Shown here piece by piece: positions 43,399 to 51,446 of a DNA stretch of 64,000 nucleotides. This DNA is from an uncultured Bacilli bacterium. Lineage in GTDB: Bacteria > Bacillota_I > Bacilli_A > RF39 > UBA660. The notes under the pieces were generated by a model, which was given only the letters and a program-made list of their open reading frames with translations, searched no databases and had not been told where the DNA came from. The stretch is from the NCBI GenBank assembly GCA_910583745.1, contig CAJTZC010000003.1:28418-92417 (forward strand). The letters are read 5' to 3'. Position 1 is the first letter of the stretch, and every line of letters starts with the position of its first letter. The position numbers and the translations under genes were made by a program.

Positions 43399-43548
43399 AT
43401 GATTACAACGACAATACGAATCGATGAGGAGCTTTACAATGCTATTATTAAACTTGCAAATGAAGAAGAAAGAAGCATCAATAGCCAAATCATCTATATG
43501 TTAAAGAAATCTGTGAAACAGGATAAGAAAAATAAAGTCGGTAACTAA
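43399..43548 (+). CDS. Ribbon-helix-helix (Arc/MetJ-type) DNA-binding protein
   Basis: 49 residues from ATG 43399. TTTIRIDEELYNAIIKLANE has the beta strand and first helix, and RSINSQIIYMLKKSVKQ the second helix, of an Arc-like dimer. AAGAAGTGA precedes the start. A longer frame upstream lacks RHH features and was not used. It may be the antitoxin-like or repressor half of a pair, but no toxin lies next to it. Confidence 0.75.
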   Translation: MITTTIRIDEELYNAIIKLANEEERSINSQIIYMLKKSVKQDKKNKVGN

Positions 43549-43575
43549 AAAAACTCACAATTCGTGAGATTTTTT
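43548..43575. terminator. Bidirectional terminator between the RHH gene and spoVAE
   Basis: CTCAC, AATTC, GTGAG with A and T runs on both sides, placed between two convergent genes. Confidence 0.75.
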
Positions 43576-43924
43576 AGTCTTTAGGTTTAAAGAACAGTGT
43601 CACTAAAAATCCGAATATGACTGCGCCACTGATACCTGCTGATGTGGTAGAATACATTCCACTGAACAGACCATAAAATCCGTTTTCATGAAATCCCTCG
43701 TAGGCAGCGTTTACAAGGCAATTTCCAAAGGAAGTTATGGGTAAGGACATACCTGAACCGATGTTTTCTATTAAAACATCGTAGAAGCCGAAAATTCCTA
43801 GAAAAGCTCCGATTACGACGAATAAACTCGTAATGTGACCTGGAGTCAATTTAGTCGTGTCGTAGATGATCGATGCTATCATACAGATTATTCCTACTGC
43901 CATGAACGAATAGAATATTGTCAA
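43574..43924 (-). CDS. spoVAE: Stage V sporulation protein AE (SpoVAE)
   Basis: Membrane part of the SpoVA channel that loads dipicolinic acid into the forespore. About 116 residues from a TTG that overlaps the spoVAD stop and follows GGAGGT. The helices include ICMIASIIYDTTKLTPGHIT, SLFVVIGAFLGIFGFYD and the mark SLPITSFGNCLVNAAYEGF, found in SpoVAC and SpoVAE alike. The longer frame to 44080 lies inside spoVAD and is not used. Confidence 0.92.
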   Translation of the reverse strand: MTIFYSFMAVGIICMIASIIYDTTKLTPGHITSLFVVIGAFLGIFGFYDVLIENIGSGMSLPITSFGNCLVNAAYEGFHENGFYGLFSGMYSTTSAGISGAVIFGFLVTLFFKPKD

Positions 43925-44868
43925 TTTAGCACCTCCAAACTCACTGCGTGGCTGACACTCGGGAGTGTGTTTTTCTGGTTGACAATCGTCGGATTTTGTA
44001 GAGAGCCGGTTCCGATGATGAGTATCCGCTTGTACTTCGGATTTTGTAAGATTTTTTCTACGAGGTAAAGCGGCAAGCACACTGGACCGCTGGCTCCTTG
44101 GTCTGTCAATTTTTTATCTACGATAAGCTCACTTCCGGCGTCGATATAGTTTTTGAGTGTAATGTCTTGCTTTGAAAGCAGCTCTATAAACAGTTCGCTT
44201 CCAAGTTTTCCTAAATCCCCTGTCAATATTACGTCATAGTATGTGGCATTTCTTTTTAGGTCTTTGAAATGTTCTATTAAGGTGTTTGCTGCGCTCGGAG
44301 CCATAATTGCTCCCATGTTGTTGGCGTCTTTCACGCCGAAGTCAATCACTTTTCCGATTGTACACGATTCGATTTTTATATTCGTAGGGTCTTTCGTGAT
44401 GAGAGACGCGACGGCTCCTGTTGCAGTAAAGTTCTGTGTAATTCTTCTCGGAGCTCCGTATTCGATGGGAAAACGGAATGTTCTCTCCGCATTTAAGTTG
44501 TGGGAACTGACGACTGTCAACGCTCTTTTTAGTTGAGTAGAACCTAAGACAGATGCACTGACGATGAGGCCTTCTGTAAACGATGCACAGGCGCTGTATA
44601 TTCCCAAATGAGAAACTCCAAATTCACTCATCACTTTGTTCGAGATGCCGATTTGATTCGACAGTTCTCCACTGACGACGAGGTCGACTTGTCCACTTTT
44701 CAACATGTCTTTGATGACGATTTTTTGCATCTTTACTTCTGTATCTTCTGTCGTTTTTTCTCCGTCAAAATAGTCTTTAATAGTAAATTTTGTGTTTATT
44801 TTTTCATTTTGTCCAGATATCGTCGAAGAATTTCCTAGATAGATGCCTTTGCACTTAAAACTAGCCAT
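43921..44868 (-). CDS. spoVAD: Stage V sporulation protein AD (SpoVAD)
   Basis: Soluble dipicolinic-acid-binding part of the SpoVA channel, with a thiolase-like fold. 315 residues, slightly shorter than in Bacillus. HLGIYSACASFTEGLIVSA sits at the pseudo-active Cys site; SSHNLNAERTFRFPIEYG and RRITQNFTATGAVASLI match the family. GGTGA lies six bases before the ATG, inside the end of spoVAC. Confidence 0.93.
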   Translation of the reverse strand: MASFKCKGIYLGNSSTISGQNEKINTKFTIKDYFDGEKTTEDTEVKMQKIVIKDMLKSGQVDLVVSGELSNQIGISNKVMSEFGVSHLGIYSACASFTEGLIVSASVLGSTQLKRALTVVSSHNLNAERTFRFPIEYGAPRRITQNFTATGAVASLITKDPTNIKIESCTIGKVIDFGVKDANNMGAIMAPSAANTLIEHFKDLKRNATYYDVILTGDLGKLGSELFIELLSKQDITLKNYIDAGSELIVDKKLTDQGASGPVCLPLYLVEKILQNPKYKRILIIGTGSLQNPTIVNQKNTLPSVSHAVSLEVLN

Positions 44869-45298
44869 AGATTATCACCTTCACAATCGCGAATAGGAAC
44901 GCGGATGCCGTTCCATATAAGATGACACATCCTGCAAGTTTAAACATGTTTGACCCCAATCCTGTGATGAGACCATCTCTTTTGTAGTCGAGCAGTGCAC
45001 TCGAAATCGAGTGAGCAAAACCTGTAATCGGTATGATCAGTCCGAACTTAAACTTGGAAACCAACGAATCGAATACTCCAAAGCCCGTCAGAAGTGCCGC
45101 TGTAAAAATGAATACCAACAGCGACCAACCGACCGCGACTTTAGAAGTCAAGTCGAACATTTTGATAAACCAAGATGTCAAGACTTCAAACGATGCACCT
45201 AGTACTCCACCAGTTAGAAACGATATAAATGCGTCCTCTAAAATATGTGGATTTTTACTTTTAGATTCTACTAGGCGTACATATTCTTCTTTCTCCAC
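44861..45298 (-). CDS. spoVAC: Stage V sporulation protein AC (SpoVAC)
   Basis: Membrane part of the SpoVA channel, related in Bacillus to osmotic release of dipicolinic acid at germination. Four to five helices, including FISFLTGGVLGASFEVLTSW and GLIIPITGFAHSISSALLDY, the latter in the mark shared with SpoVAE. Several starts are possible: GTG at 45298 has GGTGA five bases upstream and gives an N-terminus like known SpoVAC; TTG at 45334 and ATG at 45319 are alternatives. It overlaps spoVAD. Confidence 0.9.
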   Translation of the reverse strand: MEKEEYVRLVESKSKNPHILEDAFISFLTGGVLGASFEVLTSWFIKMFDLTSKVAVGWSLLVFIFTAALLTGFGVFDSLVSKFKFGLIIPITGFAHSISSALLDYKRDGLITGLGSNMFKLAGCVILYGTASAFLFAIVKVIIYG

Positions 45299-45342
45299 AT
45301 TTATCACCGTTAATATCATGGGTTGATTTTCCAAATTTCATA

Positions 45343-45963
45343 CTATATGGAGCAATAATTTTTCATTTTTTCGCGACTTTGTTTCTCTAGACGGCTCACC
45401 TTTACCTGCGTTAAACCTAATACTTTTGCTGTCTCTTGTTGGCTCAAGTCGTCCATATATCGGCGTTCTATAACGGTTTTTTCTAATGGGGACAAGGTGT
45501 TCATTGCGTCTTTTAGCATTATCATTTCGTCCGTATTGCTCGCCCCACTTGAAATGTTAAGCTCCGTATTGTCTAAGCTGACGGTTGCACTTAGCGAGTT
45601 TAAAATGGATAGGAATGTGTCGAAGTCGACATGTAAAAAGGCACAGGCTTCTTCGTAGGAAACAGGTCTATCGTACTTGGTCTCTAAAAGTTCTTTCGTC
45701 TTCACGACACCTTTGTATAATCTCATTTCAGGCTTTCTCACTCGTATTGGCCTATTGCCCGTGGCGGCTTCGTACATCTCCCCATATATATAACCGTATG
45801 CATAGGTAGAAAACTTAGTGTTTCTGTTCGGGTCAAACGACTTATATGCTTTGTTTAACCCTAAGTATCCGGCTTGTATCAAATCTTCTTTTTCTGTTCC
45901 ATAAAAGTTTGATGACAAGCTAAAAATGAGTGGTTCAATTTCATCAATTATTTCTGTTGGCAT
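45343..45963 (-). CDS. Sporulation-type sigma-70 factor (SigF/SigG-like)
   Basis: 206 residues. Region 2 shows EDLIQAGYLGLNKAYKSFDP and FSTYAYGYIYGEM, region 3 a short helix-turn-helix, and region 4 MNTLSPLEKTVIERRYMDD and LSQQETAKVLGLTQVKVSRL, which binds the -35. It lies directly before spoVAC, as sigF does before spoVA in Bacillus, so a forespore factor is the best guess. The usual anti-sigma genes spoIIAA and spoIIAB are not next to it. AAAGGGG precedes the ATG. SigF or SigG cannot be told apart here. Confidence 0.8.
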   Translation of the reverse strand: MPTEIIDEIEPLIFSLSSNFYGTEKEDLIQAGYLGLNKAYKSFDPNRNTKFSTYAYGYIYGEMYEAATGNRPIRVRKPEMRLYKGVVKTKELLETKYDRPVSYEEACAFLHVDFDTFLSILNSLSATVSLDNTELNISSGASNTDEMIMLKDAMNTLSPLEKTVIERRYMDDLSQQETAKVLGLTQVKVSRLEKQSREKMKNYCSI

Positions 45964-46036
45964 AGTTTCTGCCCCTTTCTAAACCTAATATAGGGTAAAA
46001 AGGGGAAGTTTTAAACAGTTTCGACAAGACTGGCTA

Positions 46037-47251
46037 TTAATCTCGCATGTGGTTTACATTATAAATGTGAATACCAGTGATTGCGAGCGACGCAGTTATC
46101 ATCAACAATCCGATGATTGTAAAACTATTTACTTTAGATTTGCAATCGCATGACATATCACTGTTTGCAGACTTATACTCTAGCAAATTTTTTTTACTCA
46201 GGTTATCCACGGTGTCATAAGGCTCGTTTTTGTGAGTCGGCTCTGTGTCAAGTTCGTTTTTGTTTACAGAATTTGACGTGTTATCGTTTGGTTTTGCCGG
46301 AGTTTTCTTTTTAGTCGTAGAAATAGGCTTATCGGGTTTCGTCGTCGGGGTCGGTGGCAAGACCGGATTTTGGTCTGTGACTGGCGGTGTGTTCGGCTTT
46401 TCTTCTTCGACCGGCGGTTCTTCTTTTTCTGGTATTTTTTCTCTTTTGAGAATCCTGTAGGCTGTATAAGACTCGTCTTCATCGAAAGTATATCCTTCTA
46501 AAAAGCTTTCTTCTGCATCTATTACGTATTCTCTTTGAAGATTGTAGACCTTATAGGCTTTTGCTTTATATCTATGGTAAAAAGACTCTTCTATTCCCAT
46601 GAGAGAATTTTTTTCTATAAATTTTTTGAAATTGCTTTCTGTCAATGCATCTACTGAGAATTTCACATATCTACTCTCTAGAACGATTTTTCTCGATAAC
46701 ATGTCTGTACCTGTATTGTTTACAAAAGTTAAGTCGAATTCTATGTTTGTCGCAGTTTCATAATAAATGAGTACATCTATCTGTTCTAATGTCGTCTCAC
46801 CGAATTCTATCTCGAAGTCTGTATCTATTCCCTTTTCGAGAGTTTGGATAAGTGTATCGTCCGAGCGAATTTCTATCTTCTGTACTTTTCTAAAATCTTT
46901 CAAATTTTCTATCAGAACTTTATGTGTCGCATAGTTCTCCCTTATTTTTATCGTGAGTTCTCTCGTCTTATCGTATGGCAAATTTTTGTTCGTGCTTAAA
47001 AATTCAACCATTTTGAAGACACTTTTATCGATGAATTCCTGAGGGTATCCATCTCCTTCTCGTACATAGTTTACGTCTGTTTCTACTAATTTATAGAATC
47101 GATTTAGTTTTGTTTGTTCATATTTATAAAACTCATCATTTTCTTTTTCTTCTTGTGTGTATCCGACAAACTCGTAATCTGTATAGTTTGTCTGTGCATA
47201 GACATCTATACAAAAAAGTACTGTCGTCAACATTAAAATTATCTTTTTCAT
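46037..47251 (-). CDS. Secreted, membrane-anchored protein of unknown function
   Basis: About 404 residues. A signal peptide (IILMLTTVLFCIDVYA, probable cut after YAQ), a 260-residue outer domain with no recognised family, a Pro/Thr/Lys-rich stalk near residues 275-335 (PVEEEKPNTPPVTDQNPV), and a C-terminal helix (FTIIGLLMITASLAITGIHI). Two Cys (MSCDCKSK) lie just before that helix. AAGAAGGA lies before the paired ATG codons. It sits ahead of the sigma gene, but nothing shows that the two work together. Confidence 0.7.
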   Translation of the reverse strand: MKKIILMLTTVLFCIDVYAQTNYTDYEFVGYTQEEKENDEFYKYEQTKLNRFYKLVETDVNYVREGDGYPQEFIDKSVFKMVEFLSTNKNLPYDKTRELTIKIRENYATHKVLIENLKDFRKVQKIEIRSDDTLIQTLEKGIDTDFEIEFGETTLEQIDVLIYYETATNIEFDLTFVNNTGTDMLSRKIVLESRYVKFSVDALTESNFKKFIEKNSLMGIEESFYHRYKAKAYKVYNLQREYVIDAEESFLEGYTFDEDESYTAYRILKREKIPEKEEPPVEEEKPNTPPVTDQNPVLPPTPTTKPDKPISTTKKKTPAKPNDNTSNSVNKNELDTEPTHKNEPYDTVDNLSKKNLLEYKSANSDMSCDCKSKVNSFTIIGLLMITASLAITGIHIYNVNHMRD

Positions 47252-47407
47252 CATTCCTTCTTTCTATCACCCTCTACTATTATTATTCCGGAAAAAATGA
47301 AATTTTCTCATCAAAAAGTGAAAAAAGTTGCATAATTTTAAAAAAAGTGCGAAAACTACTGTTTTTTTTGCCAAAAAAATACTAAAAATGACGATTTTTA
47401 GTTTTTG

Positions 47408-47793
47408 TTATTTAGCTTTGACCATATGCTCGATTGTAATATTAAATTCATCGTCGAGGTCCTTTGCACGGATTTCTAAACAGAGCTTAAACTCATTTTC
47501 GGCGATTCTTTTCACTGTACATCGATGTTTCCCATTGTATATTGATAGCCAGCCTGACTCGTCTTCAAAAGTGATATCGGTTACATAGCGGTCAATGCTT
47601 GTCTCTACTCCGTTTTCGAGGTTTTCAAACATCTCTTTGGAAAAGGAAAATTCTAAGCCTATTCTCCATTTACCCAAAAGGTCAGAAATGGGGACAGTCC
47701 TTTTCTTTTTTGTCCTTGTGAGCATGTGACAAAAGTTCCCCATCGTACGTCGACTTCGCAGTTTTTGTATTCTTTATCATTTAATTTAATCAT
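47408..47793 (-). pseudogene. Small unknown protein gene with a frameshift in an A-rich run
   Basis: An ATG at 47793 with AGGAGA upstream opens MIKLNDKEYKNCEVDVRW and runs to about 47705 in one frame; the rest (VPISDLLGKWRIGLEFSFSK onward) continues in another frame to 47408. The switch lies in the A-rich stretch near 47705-47715. Together they would make about 128 residues of beta-rich, unassigned protein. It is either a recent frameshift, programmed slippage or a sequencing error. Confidence 0.6.
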
Positions 47794-47936
47794 GACACTC
47801 TCCTATTTTTATGAGGATATCTCGGCGGTATCCCGCTTCTTCTAATTATATCTTTTTTCCGTCTTCATCAGTATAATATTATAGAGCTATATTTTTGTTT
47901 AATATCCCAAATATTTATATTGGTTTTGTTGTATAT

Positions 47937-47956
47937 AAAAAGCCTTAAATAAAGGC
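47937..47956 (-). terminator. Terminator of tmRNA
   Basis: GCCTT, TATTT, AAGGC, then TTTTT on the minus strand, 14 bases after the tmRNA CCA end. Confidence 0.8.
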
Positions 47957-47969
47957 ATTATCACTTTTT

Positions 47970-48340
47970 TGGTGGAACCGAGGAGACTCGAACTCCTGTC
48001 CAAAGCACATTCAGAATAACATCTACAAGTTTGTTTGGATTTTAAGTGTTCATCGATAAGAATGGACTCCAACTATCCACATATCGATATAGTTTAGAAA
48101 AATTCGACTATATAGCCTAAACAACTACACAGTTATAATTCGGTAAATATGAGTCCTAACTTTGAAACCCGAATTATTTCAAAGAAGAACCTCTTGCAAC
48201 CTATTCTTAGGCCCAAGCAAGAGCAGATGCACCATAAGTGCTTCTAGTTTTGTCATTTAATTTTAATTGTGCTCGTTAAAGATGAGCTTCTACTTGCCGT
48301 TAGACCAAATCCATACTCTGTCGAAACCATATACGGCCCC
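47970..48340 (-). ncRNA. ssrA: Transfer-messenger RNA (tmRNA)
   Basis: Rescues stalled ribosomes by acting as tRNA-Ala and then as mRNA for a degradation tag. The 5' end GGGGCCG pairs with CGGTTCC before A and encoded CCA; GGTTTCGACAG is the conserved 5' D-loop-like part, and GTTCGAGTC is the T arm. Aligned with the Bacillus tmRNA, the resume codon is GAC and the tag reads DKTRSTYGASALAWA followed by TAA. The last residues are ALAWA instead of the usual ALAA. It follows secG, rnr and smpB, a common order in Bacillota. Confidence 0.95.
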
Positions 48341-48352
48341 ATCAGTGATTTA

Positions 48353-48393
48353 ATTATAGCATAAAATCGCCAAAGTAGCAAGTTGGCGATTTT
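48353..48393 (-). promoter_or_regulatory. ssrA promoter overlapping the smpB terminator hairpin
   Basis: TTGCTA, 17 bases, TATAAT with a TGC extension, 13 bases before the tmRNA 5' end. An 11-bp perfect inverted repeat (AAAATCGCCAA at 48363-48373 with its complement at 48383-48393) brackets the -35 box, which lies mostly in its loop. The hairpin followed by A/T could end the smpB transcript. Confidence 0.7.
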
Positions 48394-48443
48394 ATAATGT
48401 ACTGTAAATTAAAGGTAATTTGTGAATTTACAAATAGTGAATT

Positions 48444-48866
48444 TTACCGTCTTGCTTCTCTTTCTAAATCTCGTTTTTTGATGGTTTCTCTTTTGTCATA
48501 AAGTTTTTTTCCTCTAGCAAGGCCTATCTCTATTTTGGCGTAGTTCCCTTTAAAATATAGTTTTATCGGCACTATCGTATATCCTGTGTTGTTCGTCTCC
48601 GTCGACAGTTTCTTTATCTCGTTTTTATGTAAGAGAAGTTTTCTGTTTCTTCTCTCGTCGTGATTGAATCTGTTTCCTTCTTCGTATTTTGCAATGTACA
48701 TGTTTATGATGTATGCTTCGCCATTTTTTATGATTATGTAAGCATCATTGAAGTTGGCACTTCCCTTACGAATCGCTTTAATTTCTGTGCCTGTAAGAGC
48801 AATGCCCGCTTCATACGTCTTTTCGATAAAATAGTTAAATCTAGCTTTTCTGTTTTGTATCTCCAT
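48444..48866 (-). CDS. smpB: SsrA-binding protein SmpB
   Basis: Binds the tRNA-like part of tmRNA and brings it to stalled ribosomes. RKARFNYFIEKTYEAGIALT, GTEIKAIRKGSANFNDAYI and NHDERRNRKLLLHKNEI are clear, and GLARGKKLYDKRETIKKRD is the conserved C-terminal tail. The ATG at 48866 follows GGGTGA; the GTG at 48878 lies in that site. Its start overlaps the end of rnr by about 26 bases. Confidence 0.96.
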   Translation of the reverse strand: MEIQNRKARFNYFIEKTYEAGIALTGTEIKAIRKGSANFNDAYIIIKNGEAYIINMYIAKYEEGNRFNHDERRNRKLLLHKNEIKKLSTETNNTGYTIVPIKLYFKGNYAKIEIGLARGKKLYDKRETIKKRDLEREARR

Positions 48867-50958
48867 CTGTTTCGTCACCCCCGACTATTTTGAAATCTAT
48901 CTGTTTATCTTGTTTGCTTGCACGAGTCACTTTTACCCTGACTTCGTCTCCAAGTCTATACATCGTTTTAGAAGAGTCACCTACTATTGCCATAATATCA
49001 CTATTGTATGAGTAGAATTCGTCTCCTATGTCGCTGATATGAACTAGACCTTCTATCATATTTTCTAACTCGACAAACATTCCAAAGTTCGTAAGTCCTG
49101 AAATTTTTCCGTCGAATTCTTCGCCAATATGACCCTCCATATATTCAGCCATCTTCATATCGTCGACTTCTCTTTCGGCTTCTACAGCTGCCAATTCTCT
49201 TTCACTAGCAAGTGCAGCGATGTCGTCGATTTTTGGTGCCAGCTCATCTATTTTATTGTCTATTTCGTGGTCAAAAAGATATTTTCTCAACAATCTGTGG
49301 ACGAGGAGGTCTGGATAACGGCGAATCGGACTCGTAAAGTGCGTATAACATTGGCTTGCCAATCCAAAGTGACCGATATTTTCCCGTTGGTATTTCGCTT
49401 TCTTCATGCTTCGAAGCAGGTTGGCTGACAATGTTTCGTATTCTTTTTTGTCTTTTAGTTGTTCAAGAATGCTTTGCATTGTTTTAGGAGAAATATCTTT
49501 GAGCTTTGCATTGACTTGGTAACCCAGAATCGCTACAAATTTCATGAAATCGCCGATTTTTTCTTCGCTTGGGACATCGTGTACACGGTAGATAAATGGC
49601 AAATCCATATTATAAATACATGTTGCGACCGTTTCGTTGGCGATGATCATGAATTGCTCAATCATCTTTTCCGCATCTTCTCTTTCCACTTTGTGAATGT
49701 CGTTCGCACGGCCATTTTCATCGCAGGATATTTTTACTTCGCCGAGTTCGAAATCGATGTACCCTTTTCTATTTTTGCTGTTTCTCAAAATGTGAGCAAG
49801 GTTGTTCATCTCTTTCAAAGTATCGCTGAAGTTTTCGTATCCTTCTGGTATTTTATTGCGCATTAGAATATCGTTTACGTCTTTATAAGTCATCTTCTTT
49901 TTGGATTTTATGTAACTTGGAAAAATGTCAAAATCGACGACTTCTCCTTTTGGAGTTATCTCCATGACACATGATTCTGCTAACCTTATGACATTTTCAT
50001 TTAACGAACAGATTCCATTCGACAGTTTATGCGGTATCATCGGTATGACTGTATCTGCAAGATAAGAACTCGTTCCGCGGTTCATCGCGTCTTCGTTTAA
50101 AGCGCTTCCAGGTTTTACATAGTAGCTGACATCTGCAATATGGACACCGAGCAGAAAGTTTGCACCTTTTTTACTGAGACTTATCGCGTCGTCGATGTCT
50201 TTTGTATCGGCTCCATCGATTGTGAATATCTGTTCTTCCGTCAAATCGCGACGGCCTGTGAGCTCTTTTGGGTCGACTTCCGTAGGAATGTCTTCTATCT
50301 CACTCATCGTTTTTTTGCTAAAATCTGGGTATATTTCGTGTTTGTAGGCAATTGTCAGAATATCGACACCTGCGTCATCTTTGTGACCGACGACTGTATC
50401 GACACGGGCAAGATAGTAATTTTTCTTGATTTCTTTTATGATGCTTGCCACTGCAATCGTTCCGTCTACACAATCTCTCGTCGTCTTTGCATCGAGCTCG
50501 ATAATCAGCTTTCTTTTGTCTTCTAAGTTCATGAAAGGTTTGCCGTGTATAAAGCGAATCTCTCCTACGAGGTTGTTAAGATTTCTCTCGACGATTTTCA
50601 TGACTCTTCCTTCGAGTTTAGGTTTCCTCTCGAGCACTTCGACGATGACTTTATCTCCGTCTATTGCACCATTCAACATGCTTCTTTCGATATGGACATC
50701 GTCTCCTGGTAAAATCAAAAAGCCAAATCCCTTCGGATGCACCGATATTTCACCTATTTCGATGTCTTGACAATTTTCAAATAAGATATATTTTCCTTTG
50801 TTCGTATAATATATTTCGAATTTTTGAACCATGTCATTCAATATTTTTTGCACTTCTTCGATTTCTTCGACAGATAAATTACCCATCAATTCGACGAGTT
50901 CTTCTGTCGTTACAGCATTATGTTGACTTTTTAATGTCTTCACTACTCTTTCTTTCAT
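48841..50958 (-). CDS. rnr: Ribonuclease R
   Basis: 3'-5' exoribonuclease that degrades structured and tmRNA-released messages. 705 residues with an N-terminal winged helix, two cold-shock domains (EIGEISVHPKGFGFLILPGD), the RNB domain (TIDGADTKDIDDAISLSKKG with the four metal Asp residues), QFMIIANETVA, and FTSPIRRYPDLLVHRLL, and a C-terminal S1 domain (FDGKISGLTNFGMFVELENM). It lies before smpB and ssrA. Confidence 0.96.
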   Translation of the reverse strand: MKERVVKTLKSQHNAVTTEELVELMGNLSVEEIEEVQKILNDMVQKFEIYYTNKGKYILFENCQDIEIGEISVHPKGFGFLILPGDDVHIERSMLNGAIDGDKVIVEVLERKPKLEGRVMKIVERNLNNLVGEIRFIHGKPFMNLEDKRKLIIELDAKTTRDCVDGTIAVASIIKEIKKNYYLARVDTVVGHKDDAGVDILTIAYKHEIYPDFSKKTMSEIEDIPTEVDPKELTGRRDLTEEQIFTIDGADTKDIDDAISLSKKGANFLLGVHIADVSYYVKPGSALNEDAMNRGTSSYLADTVIPMIPHKLSNGICSLNENVIRLAESCVMEITPKGEVVDFDIFPSYIKSKKKMTYKDVNDILMRNKIPEGYENFSDTLKEMNNLAHILRNSKNRKGYIDFELGEVKISCDENGRANDIHKVEREDAEKMIEQFMIIANETVATCIYNMDLPFIYRVHDVPSEEKIGDFMKFVAILGYQVNAKLKDISPKTMQSILEQLKDKKEYETLSANLLRSMKKAKYQRENIGHFGLASQCYTHFTSPIRRYPDLLVHRLLRKYLFDHEIDNKIDELAPKIDDIAALASERELAAVEAEREVDDMKMAEYMEGHIGEEFDGKISGLTNFGMFVELENMIEGLVHISDIGDEFYSYNSDIMAIVGDSSKTMYRLGDEVRVKVTRASKQDKQIDFKIVGGDETDGDTKQKS

Positions 50959-51065
50959 AAAATCACGCTTTCTTCTAGTTCATTATAGCATAAAAAACGC
51001 TTTTTTAACGAAAAAAGTCTATTTTAAAGTGTTCTGTCTGTAAAGAACTGTGGAAAATAAAGAAG

Positions 51066-51084
51066 AGACTCGCGAGGAGTCCCT
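51066..51084 (-). terminator. Terminator after secG
   Basis: GGGACTC, CTCGC, GAGTCTC followed by TTCTTTATTTT on the minus strand. It separates secG from rnr. Confidence 0.65.
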
Positions 51085-51093
51085 TCAAAGTAA

Positions 51094-51312
51094 TTAAGCC
51101 ATGAACATGATTAGAAAGGCAACGACCATAAAAGCTGTTCCTACTAGAAGAGTCAATCTGCTAACGAGAAGTTCTACTCCTCTTTCCTTTTGTGCTTGGA
51201 ACAGCTCTGTGTTTCCACCAGAGATAATCTGCCCAGCATCGGATGCTTTATTGCTTTGAAGTAGAACTAAAGCGATAAGAACTACCGATAATATTAATAA
51301 TGCTATTTCCAT
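51094..51312 (-). CDS. secG: Preprotein translocase subunit SecG
   Basis: Accessory membrane subunit of the SecYEG channel. 72 residues with two helices, EIALLILSVVLIALVLLQS and LTLLVGTAFMVVAFLIMF, joined by the loop NKASDAGQIISGGNTELF. The ATG at 51312 follows AGGTG; the GTG at 51321 is inside that site. It heads the secG-rnr-smpB-ssrA block. Confidence 0.95.
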   Translation of the reverse strand: MEIALLILSVVLIALVLLQSNKASDAGQIISGGNTELFQAQKERGVELLVSRLTLLVGTAFMVVAFLIMFMA

Positions 51313-51391
51313 ATAATTCACCTGATTTCGGTATTATTCTATCATATTGTTATGGTTAAATCAACTTATTCTTGCTTGTTGGGAGATTTCC

Positions 51392-51420
51392 TTGACTTTT
51401 TTTCGCTTGTCATGTAATAT
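51392..51420 (+). promoter_or_regulatory. SigA promoter for the coiled-coil gene
   Basis: TTGACT, 17 bases, TAATAT, with the start codon 27 bases downstream. Confidence 0.7.
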
Positions 51421-51446
51421 ATACGCTTGAAAAGGGAGGAACCAAA

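Noticed and set aside
43924..44080. Longer start for SpoVAE
   Set aside because: The extension lies inside spoVAD in another frame, and the TTG at 43924 has a GGAGGT site and matches the family start.
45963..46036. SigH- or SigF-type promoter before the sigma gene
   Set aside because: Only loose matches were present, too weak to call.
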